Below, in pieces: positions 7,730-12,407 of a stretch of 12,407 bases of DNA. The translations under genes and the position numbers were made by a program. The stretch is taken from assembly GCA_934630905.1 (NCBI GenBank), contig CAKTXN010000052.1, forward strand, positions 1 through 12,407, in the 5' to 3' direction. Each line of letters starts with the position of its first letter. The first letter of the stretch is position 1. The notes below the pieces were generated by a model. It made no database searches. It saw only the letters and a program-made list of their open reading frames with translations, and was not told the origin of the DNA. This DNA is from an uncultured Eggerthellaceae bacterium (GTDB lineage: Bacteria > Actinomycetota > Coriobacteriia > Coriobacteriales > Eggerthellaceae).

Positions 7730-9124
7730 ATGACAAAGATCCAAAATCAACTTGATATTCTACAAGGATCGCTCTGGAAAAGCGTGCCGCTGTTTGCGCT
7801 GCCCGTTGCCGCCACGAGCATCCTTGAACAGCTCTCGAACCTTATTGGCACCTTAATGATTGGTCATTTTTCCCCTGAGGGAGGCACCATTGGCATGGCG
7901 GCGGTTGGCGCAAACCTTCCGCTGACAAACCTGATTATTCAGCTGTTCATCGGCCTATCGCTTGGCGCGAATGTCGCCATTGCGTACGCCGTTGGATCAG
8001 GCGACGAAAAGCAAGCCAGCCGTTGCACGCACACCGCAGTGGCACTTTCGCTTATCGGCGTAGCAGTGGTGCTGGGAATGGAGCTTGCTTCCCGCCCCTT
8101 GTTGCAATGCTTGGACGTGCCAGCGGAAGCATTTGACGAAGCGCTGCTGTTTTTGCGCGTGTATCTGCTGGGCGCCCCCGCTATCTTGCTGTACGATTTC
8201 GAAACGGCAATATTTCGCAGCATAGGAATCACGCGCATGCCGCTTATCGCGCTGGCGCTGTCAGCAGTTCTAAACGTGCTGCTCAACGCGATATTTGTAG
8301 CAGTTCTTGGTTGGGGTGCCGGCGGCGTAGCGCTGTCCATGGCGCTGTGCTACATTGCAAGTGCGGCGTTTCTCTTCGTTCGCTTGCTTTCAGCCGAAGG
8401 ACCCATTCGCATCACCCCTGCTCACTTGCGTATCGACCGCGCAGCAGCAGGAACCATCGTGAGAATCGGACTGCCCGCCGCCATCCAGGGCGGAGTATTC
8501 GCCGTGGCAAACATTCTTATCCGGGCATGCATCGACAGCCTTGGCGCGGAAGTTGTGGCGGCATCTTCCGCCGCGCTCACCTTGGAATTCGTGTGCTACA
8601 GCCTGCTCAATTCGTTCAGCCAGGCGTGCACTACATTTGTGGGTCAAAATCGCGGCGCGGGGAATTTGAAACGCTGCAAAGACACGCTTAGGGTGTGCCT
8701 TATCGAAGACGGCGTGGTTGCTTTGACGATGATCGCGCTCATGGTCTGGCAGGGGCAAACGGTGCTCGCATTTTTCAGCGACGACCTGAACGTCGTGAGC
8801 ATTGCCTACGTGCGTATATGCATGATTTTCCCCGCATACGTGTTTAGCATGGCGTACGAAAACATGTCCGGATATTTGCGTGGGTTCGGAATCTCGCTGC
8901 CGCCTTCAATGCTCACGGTAGTGGGCGTGTGCGGCATCAGGGCTTTTTGGGTTGCATTCATCTTCCCCGCAAGCCCCACCTTCGTCACCATTATGACCAC
9001 CTACCCCGTAAGCCTAGGCGCAACTGCCCTGCTTATCGCCTGCGCACTTTTCTATTTCCGGCCTGCTCGGGCAGCCCAGGCGGCTCGGCAGATGAGTCCT
9101 GTTGCCCGACCTGCAGCAAACTGA
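7730..9124 (+). CDS. MATE-family multidrug efflux transporter
   Basis: A 464-residue integral membrane protein with about 12 hydrophobic segments and the two-fold repeat of MATE pumps. Family signatures include PVAATSILEQLSNLIGTLMI (25-44, first helix), AVGANLPL (58-65), the second-half start RIGLPAAIQGG (245-255), and FVGQNRGAGN (303-312). Length is typical (about 450-460). MATE proteins export cationic drugs or metabolites in exchange for sodium ions or protons across the cytoplasmic membrane. I chose ATG 7730; a TTG at 7718 would add four residues but directly abuts the AAAGAAG ribosome-binding-like sequence, so it is less likely. The gene lies 43 bp after the aldo/keto reductase without a visible terminator, implying an operon. 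The C-terminus ends in a short basic/alanine-rich tail. Substrate is unknown. Confidence 0.95.
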   Translation: MTKIQNQLDILQGSLWKSVPLFALPVAATSILEQLSNLIGTLMIGHFSPEGGTIGMAAVGANLPLTNLIIQLFIGLSLGANVAIAYAVGSGDEKQASRCTHTAVALSLIGVAVVLGMELASRPLLQCLDVPAEAFDEALLFLRVYLLGAPAILLYDFETAIFRSIGITRMPLIALALSAVLNVLLNAIFVAVLGWGAGGVALSMALCYIASAAFLFVRLLSAEGPIRITPAHLRIDRAAAGTIVRIGLPAAIQGGVFAVANILIRACIDSLGAEVVAASSAALTLEFVCYSLLNSFSQACTTFVGQNRGAGNLKRCKDTLRVCLIEDGVVALTMIALMVWQGQTVLAFFSDDLNVVSIAYVRICMIFPAYVFSMAYENMSGYLRGFGISLPPSMLTVVGVCGIRAFWVAFIFPASPTFVTIMTTYPVSLGATALLIACALFYFRPARAAQAARQMSPVARPAAN

Positions 9125-9128
9125 TTTT

Positions 9129-9260
9129 CGAACGCCGCGTTACGCAGTGAGCCATTTCATAGCGCGGCGCTGCCAGCTTGAGCTGCTGGCTTGCGGCGCT
9201 CGCAAACACTGAGGGTCTAGCGAACGCCGCTGCAGCAGACACAAGACTCGCGAGCGCCGC
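9129..9260. repeat. Cluster of short GC-rich repeats between convergent pump genes
   Basis: The 149-bp gap between the MATE and MFS stop codons contains CGAACGCCGC twice (9129-9138 and 9221-9230) and the variant CGAGCGCCGC at 9251-9260. An 11-bp GCGGCGCTCGC at 9193-9203 is inverted relative to them: it can pair with 9220-9230 (one mismatch, a G-U pair in minus-strand RNA, 16-nt loop) or perfectly with 9250-9260 (46-nt loop). A further hairpin GCCAGC (9172-9177) / GCTGGC (9185-9190) sits beside it. There is no T-run. Together these could act as a bidirectional transcription stop or transcript-end stabiliser. Confidence 0.55.
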
Positions 9261-9273
9261 CGTTCTGCAAAAC

Positions 9274-10863
9274 CTACACTTCCGCTGCCTGCAAGGCGGG
9301 TTCCACCACCTGAGCGCCGTGCGCGACCATCGCAGCTTTCGACAGAACCGGGGCATGCAGCGCCTCGGCGTCCATCATCGGGGAACCCTGCACCAGCGTC
9401 TTCTTGTCGCGCTCGCGAGTGGAAATTTCTGCTTCTTTTACTTCCGCACTCTTGGAAGAGCGCACCGTGAACACGGCATAGACCAGGGACACCAGGCCAA
9501 TTGCCGCGCACACCTTGTAGGCAACACCTGCGCCCACTGCGGCGGCAACCTGGATGCTCGCGTCAACGCCAGCAGATGCTGTAACGCTTGCCATGACCGT
9601 GATGATCAGCGCCGTGCACAAGCCGCCCGCCACTTGACGGCCCGTGTTCGCAATAGCATTGCCGTGGGCAATCATGTCGTTTTTCAACGCGTTGACGCCC
9701 CACGTGTTCACCGGCATGTTCGCCAGCGACTGGCCGGCAGCTTGCAGCATGCAAAACAGCGACACCACAAAGATAGGCGTGGCAACCGTAGAAAGCGAAA
9801 GCAGGAACAACGCGACTGTCATCAGTGCCAAACCGAAAAGTGAGATAGCACGCGGGCCGAACTTGTCGAACACCACGCCGGAAACGGGGCTGATGATAAT
9901 GCCAACCGCAGCAGCAGGAAGCATAGCCATGCCCGTCTGGAACGCAGAGGCGCCCAGCGCCGTTTGCAGCAAAAGCGGCAGCAGCGTGTTAGTGACCAGG
10001 CATGCGGCATTGATGAGCGTAACAATAATGGCGGCGGCGCGGAACTCGCGCGTTTTGAGCGTGCCCAACTGGAGTAACGGCTCGTTGATGCAGCGCTGGC
10101 GCAGCACGAACAGCACCAGGCATATCACGCCTGCGCCAATGGAGCCCAGCACCACGGCGCTCCCCCAGCCCAACGACGATGCGCTGGAGAAACCGTACAG
10201 CAGTCCGCCGAACGCAACCGTAGAAAGAACCACCGACAGCAAGTCAAGCTTGGGGTTCTTCAGCTCGCCAACGTTTTTAAGCATGAACACGCCCAATGCC
10301 AACACGATAAGCGCAAGAGGAACAATGGAGCCGATCATCACGCGCCAACCATACGTATCGATTACGGCACCGCCCACCACGGGTCCAACCGCAGGTCCAG
10401 CCGACATGACGATGCCCGCCAGGCCCATGGCTGTTCCGCGTTTCTCAACAGGAAACACCAGCATGGGAACAACGGCCACCAGCGGCATGAGCACGCCCGA
10501 GCCCGCCGCCTGCAGCACGCGACCGACAATCAGAAACGTAAAGCCAGGCGCCACGGCGCACAGCAGCGTGCCCAACGCGAAAACCACCGTTGCGCCGAAG
10601 AACAGAGTTCGGGTACTGAACTTATCAATAAGGTAGGCAGAAACAGGTACCATAATACCGCTGACCAGCGGATATATGGACATAATCCATTGAGCCGTTG
10701 ATGCATCGATGCTGAAATCGGCCATGATAACCGGCAGCGCAGGAGACATTACCGTCTGGTTTAGCAGCGCAAGAAACGCGCCTAGAACAACAATGGCAAC
10801 AATGCGGATTTGAACGCCGGTAACGCGCCCGTTTGCAGGCGCAGCGAGAGTTTGATTGGACAT
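9274..10863 (-). CDS. MFS drug exporter, DHA2 (14-TM, LmrB-like)
   Basis: A 529-residue protein starting at ATG 10863, with AAGGA six bases upstream; in-frame starts further upstream (11022) lack support. It has about 14 hydrophobic segments. Motifs: first helix LALLNQTVMSPALPVI (31-46), where Asn-Gln replaces the Asp-containing form common in EmrB/QacA, as is seen in LmrB-type lincomycin exporters; motif A-like YLIDKFSTRTLFFG (77-90); motif B RVLQAAGSG (115-123); and the antiporter motif C around SAGPAVGPVVGGA (154-166). Proton-coupled export of amphipathic drugs or metabolites is the family role. A charged cytoplasmic tail of roughly 60 residues after the last helix (beginning about SSKSAEVKEAE) is longer than usual. 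It is convergent with the MATE gene and has no adjacent regulator, so it appears to be an independent unit. Substrate not determinable. Confidence 0.94.
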   Translation of the reverse strand: MSNQTLAAPANGRVTGVQIRIVAIVVLGAFLALLNQTVMSPALPVIMADFSIDASTAQWIMSIYPLVSGIMVPVSAYLIDKFSTRTLFFGATVVFALGTLLCAVAPGFTFLIVGRVLQAAGSGVLMPLVAVVPMLVFPVEKRGTAMGLAGIVMSAGPAVGPVVGGAVIDTYGWRVMIGSIVPLALIVLALGVFMLKNVGELKNPKLDLLSVVLSTVAFGGLLYGFSSASSLGWGSAVVLGSIGAGVICLVLFVLRQRCINEPLLQLGTLKTREFRAAAIIVTLINAACLVTNTLLPLLLQTALGASAFQTGMAMLPAAAVGIIISPVSGVVFDKFGPRAISLFGLALMTVALFLLSLSTVATPIFVVSLFCMLQAAGQSLANMPVNTWGVNALKNDMIAHGNAIANTGRQVAGGLCTALIITVMASVTASAGVDASIQVAAAVGAGVAYKVCAAIGLVSLVYAVFTVRSSKSAEVKEAEISTRERDKKTLVQGSPMMDAEALHAPVLSKAAMVAHGAQVVEPALQAAEV

Positions 10864-10990
10864 GCTTTTCCTTCGTATCTGGTTGATTGTATCTGTTTGA
10901 TTGTTTGCTCGCTTTCGCTGAGGGATGACTTGCGAATCAGCCGCACGCCAATTGCGCACGGCCGAAAAACCGGCGGTACGCCAGTTGCAA
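10864..10990 (-). promoter_or_regulatory. Leader of the MFS exporter gene with paired direct repeats
   Basis: Upstream of the MFS start the octamer TTGATTGT (ACAATCAA on the coding strand) occurs at 10883-10890 and 10897-10904, 14 bp apart. Further upstream GCACGCCAATTGC (10943-10955) recurs as GTACGCCAGTTGC (10976-10988), two mismatches and 33 bp apart, close to three helical turns. Such pairs suggest regulator binding sites. I could not identify a confident -10/-35 pair, so the start point is unknown. Confidence 0.35.
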
Positions 10991-11326
10991 GTAAGCAGCG
11001 CACTTGTGGCAGCAGGTCGCATGCAACAGCGACGCGGCCAGCGAAAACAGCCGTGCTTCGCAAGGCTGCCAGCAAATCAGTCGCAAGCGGCGACAAGACA
11101 AGGGGACCCAGGGCATGGTTTCCCGCAGACCTGCGCACGTCGCGCGAACAAAGAAATCGAACAGAATCAGATGCGACAGGAGGAAAGAGGCTGTTCAGAG
11201 CTTATTTGGGGAACAATAGGCAAAGCCCCGTAGACCAGGGGCCGACAAGAAACGATATATGTTTTGCTCAGGTTGTTCATAGCGGAAAGGCATCCTACCA
11301 GTCACCACAACGCATTGCAAGGGACG
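10991..11326. other. Gene-free stretch, nothing recognised
   Basis: Several overlapping open frames cross this stretch in both directions, but none has a plausible ribosome binding site or recognisable protein character. Small hairpins such as GCCCC (11225-11229) / GGGGC (11238-11242) are present without T-runs. No RNA gene was recognised. Confidence 0.4.
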
Positions 11327-11458
11327 TTACTTAGCCGTAAAAAACATTTCAAATACGCATTGGGCCGCGACGTCTGGTGTCAAATTACCCCACCTTTTGT
11401 CAACAAATCGCGCGAGCACAAGATATCGCGCTTCCGGAACCTCCGTCGGCAAAAAGAG
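11327..11458 (-). pseudogene. Coding-like fragment without a start, possibly a decayed repeat gene
   Basis: On the minus strand the frame between TGA (11461-11459) and TAA (11329-11327) reads 43 residues of convincingly protein-like sequence, including EVPEARYLVLARFVDKRWGN and ending CVFEMFFTAK. It has no ATG near its beginning. Immediately upstream, in a frame offset by one at a run of five T, the text LSAKGWGDLALTNALTLF continues the same style, with KGWGDL echoing KRWGNL of the downstream frame. This suggests either a frameshifted gene remnant with two repeats or a dispersed DNA repeat that happens to be open. I do not recognise a domain. Confidence 0.35.
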
Positions 11459-11504
11459 TCAAGGCATTCGTCAACGCCAAATCACCCCACCCTTTTGCCG
11501 ACAA
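11381..11504. repeat. Imperfect 26/27-bp direct repeat with internal inverted repeat
   Basis: CAAATTACCCCACC plus TTTTGTCAACAA (11381-11406) recurs as CAAATCACCCCACCC plus TTTTGCCGACAA (11478-11504), differing by three substitutions and one inserted C, a spacing of about 97 bp. Between them GTCGGCAAAA (11445-11454) is the exact reverse complement of TTTTGCCGAC (11493-11502). On the minus strand the two repeats encode the KRWGNL and KGWGDL segments, in different frames because of the indel. Confidence 0.75.
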
Positions 11505-11540
11505 GCGGCCAAGATGCCTGAAACCCGGGCAAATCGGGCC

Positions 11541-11795
11541 CCTTGTTGGAAAAACACCCTCGAGTTCAGGCAAATCGACGATATTCGGTGGTCAGAGCGC
11601 CTCTTAGAATCGCGTTTTGGCTCCAGGAAAAGGCCTCTTGCGTGGACGCGGAATCAACTAGCAGCATAATCCCAGTTCATAGCGTTATGAGAAAAAGCGA
11701 TAAAAAGTCCGTCGATAGACTGCTGCCTACCACTACCCTCTCAACCACCGAATATCGTCGATTTGCCCGAGTTTGTCCTCTGTTTTCCAACAAGG
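11541..11795. repeat. Two-block inverted repeat with a variable 15-nt spacer in each arm
   Basis: The left arm has CCTTGTTGGAAAA (11541-11553), 15 nt, then a 24-bp block (11569-11592, GGCAAATCGACG...GGTGGT). The right arm is the exact reverse complement of both blocks (11744-11767 and 11783-11795), again separated by exactly 15 nt. The two 15-nt spacers are not similar. Both arms, read in their own direction, encode TTEYRRFA followed five codons later by FSNKG; the left copy has a stop between. The roughly 150 bp between the arms contains no gene beyond a 33-codon minus-strand frame (11566-11667). It could be a small non-autonomous element or two inverted copies of a dispersed repeat; no target-site duplication is visible. 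Confidence 0.8.
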
Positions 11796-11831
11796 GCGGT
11801 TCAAGAGCGCAATCGCACATCCAATCCGCCC

Positions 11832-11972
11832 TCACGCGCGGGGCACCCCCTCGGCCACCTCGAAGGTGTCAATGCAGTCGTACCCCCGCACGCGGAGCAT
11901 CTGGTCGAAAATTGGAGCCAGATGTGCAAAATATTCCTGTTCGGAGTACTTCGGGAGGCGCAAACGCGGCAT
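11832..11972 (-). pseudogene. Small coding-like minus-strand frame, unrecognised
   Basis: Starting at ATG 11972, 46 residues can be read, among them PKYSEQEYFAHLAPIFDQML and RVRGYDCIDTFEVAEGV, ending at TGA 11832. The frame stays open upstream to 12030 with a TTG at 12014. Amino-acid choice looks protein-like, but there is no ribosome binding site, the end is abrupt, and the EYFAH segment occurs again inverted at 12076-12098 without the rest. It is more likely a fragment or repeat copy than a working gene. Confidence 0.3.
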
Positions 11973-12098
11973 TCGGGGCCATTCAAGACGTCTCGAACCT
12001 CCTAAACCCCGCAAAACCCCAGGTCGAAGTCAATACTCAACGACAAGCATCGCGCTGACGCATCGTTTACCTACCCCGAACGGGAATATTTTGCACAT
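11922..12098. repeat. 23-bp inverted repeat pair around GGAATATTTTGCACAT
   Basis: The 23 bases at 12076-12098 (CCGAACGGGAATATTTTGC plus ACAT) match the reverse complement of 11922-11944 with one difference (CAGG versus CGGG). Similarity extends about four bases outward with one more mismatch (TACT/TACC) and stops abruptly after CAT. Next to the first copy lies a hairpin CATCTGG (11898-11904) / CCAGATG (11918-11924). The arms are 131 bp apart. Confidence 0.75.
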
Positions 12099-12215
12099 TC
12101 GGTCGGAAAAAGCGACAACATACCACCATCGAGCCCAATCGCAAGCACTCAAGAACTCCAGCGCACCGCAAGACCACAACACACCTCAAAGCTCCGGCAC
12201 ACCGCATCGGGGCGC
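12099..12215. other. Gene-free spacer, nothing recognised
   Basis: The stretch is C- and A-rich on the plus strand, with no plausible coding frame, hairpin or repeat beyond the elements listed on either side. Confidence 0.4.
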
Positions 12216-12248
12216 AAAAAAATCCGAGGCGCTGGCTGCACCTCGGAT
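12216..12248 (-). terminator. Intrinsic terminator of the minus-strand exonuclease gene
   Basis: On the minus strand an 11-bp stem (ATCCGAGGTGC / GCGCCTCGGAT, one G-U pair) with the 5-nt loop AGCCA is followed directly by six more T residues (7 T including the last paired base). This is a textbook Rho-independent terminator. It lies 84 nt after the stop codon of the gene entering from the right edge and is oriented to end it. Confidence 0.9.
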
Positions 12249-12332
12249 CCGAAAGCCAGTCGCCAATTCAACTGCAGTCATTCCCTAACTGGAAGCATTT
12301 TTTTTGCAAAGGAGATGAGAAATCAAGGTTCC

Positions 12333-12407
12333 TTACAGCTGCTGCAACTTTTGATACACGTCAACGTTGACTTCGGCATCGCACCAAGCACGATGAGCGT
12401 CCTTGTG
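12333..12407 (-). CDS. C-terminal end of a DnaQ-like (DEDDh) 3'-5' exonuclease
   Basis: Only the last 24 residues are in the window, read from the right edge to TAA at 12335-12333. They include HRAWCDAE, which fits the H-x4-D Exo III motif of DEDDh exonucleases (His5 and Asp10 of the visible part), followed by the usual amphipathic helix VNVDVYQKLQQL. Enzymes of this family (DNA polymerase III epsilon and relatives) remove nucleotides from 3' ends. The call rests on one short motif and its position near the end of the chain; the intrinsic terminator downstream supports a real gene end. Confidence 0.7.
   Translation of the reverse strand, partial: HKDAHRAWCDAEVNVDVYQKLQQL

Noticed and set aside
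9644..10636. 330-codon plus-strand open frame
   Set aside because: It is the shadow of the MFS exporter; its Thr/Pro/Ser-rich composition is what the reverse complement of hydrophobic codons gives.
10810..11334. 174-codon plus-strand open frame over the MFS leader
   Set aside because: It begins inside the MFS gene on the opposite strand, has a basic low-information composition and no ribosome binding site.
11541..11795. A complete insertion sequence or MITE
   Set aside because: The inverted arms are suggestive, but no transposase, no target-site duplication and no second full copy are visible in the window, so it is kept as a repeat only.
11543..12058. 171-codon plus-strand open frame crossing the repeat mosaic
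   Set aside because: It spans both arms of the inverted repeat and continues as Arg/Pro/Ser-rich text; only the TTEYRRFA...FSNKG part looks protein-like, and that is explained by the repeat block.
12256..12305. Run of eight T (12298-12305) after a possible CCAGT/ACTGG stem, as a plus-strand terminator
   Set aside because: The stem is only five base pairs with a 27-nt loop, and no plus-strand gene ends nearby.

Overview
The window reads as chromosomal DNA of a moderately G+C-rich Gram-positive bacterium. The style of the giant surface protein (Sec signal, GAGIG-type repeats, InlB/Listeria-Bacteroides repeats, Pro/Asp/Gly linker, VPATG sorting tail) together with LysR, MATE and DHA2 genes suggests a gut actinobacterium of the Coriobacteriia (Eggerthellaceae-like). 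That placement is inference from protein style; no rRNA or other marker gene is present.

Layout. Positions 1-1498 (+) hold a HipBA toxin-antitoxin operon: the 3' end of the HTH antitoxin and an intact HipA kinase, overlapping by 4 bases. A 12-bp perfect hairpin follows. Positions 1664-5560 (-) encode a 1298-residue cell-surface protein convergent with hipA. Positions 5863-6720 (-) encode a LysR regulator, divergent across a 117-bp A+T-rich control region from an aldo/keto reductase (6838-7686, +) and a MATE efflux pump (7730-9124, +) that probably form one operon. A DHA2/LmrB-like 14-TM MFS exporter (9274-10863, -) converges on the MATE gene across a junction full of short GC-rich repeats. 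From 10864 to 12332 (about 1.47 kb) I find no convincing intact gene. This stretch holds the MFS leader with two sets of short direct repeats, then a mosaic of imperfect direct and inverted repeats (11327-12098) in which broken, coding-like reading frames appear. It ends with a strong intrinsic terminator serving a minus-strand DnaQ-like exonuclease that enters at the right edge (12333-12407).

How the genes fit together. HipBA is a self-contained toxin-antitoxin module and looks lower in G+C by eye than the efflux genes. LysR, the reductase and the MATE pump form a plausible regulated detoxify-and-export unit. The MFS pump is a second, separately controlled exporter. The surface protein is an independent single-gene unit. 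The least explained material is the repeat mosaic at 11.3-12.1 kb: several blocks occur twice, one pair with identical 15-nt spacing but unrelated spacer sequence, which looks like copies of a dispersed genomic repeat family or remnants of a decayed repeated gene. I see no CRISPR array, rRNA, tRNA, known riboswitch or complete insertion sequence.
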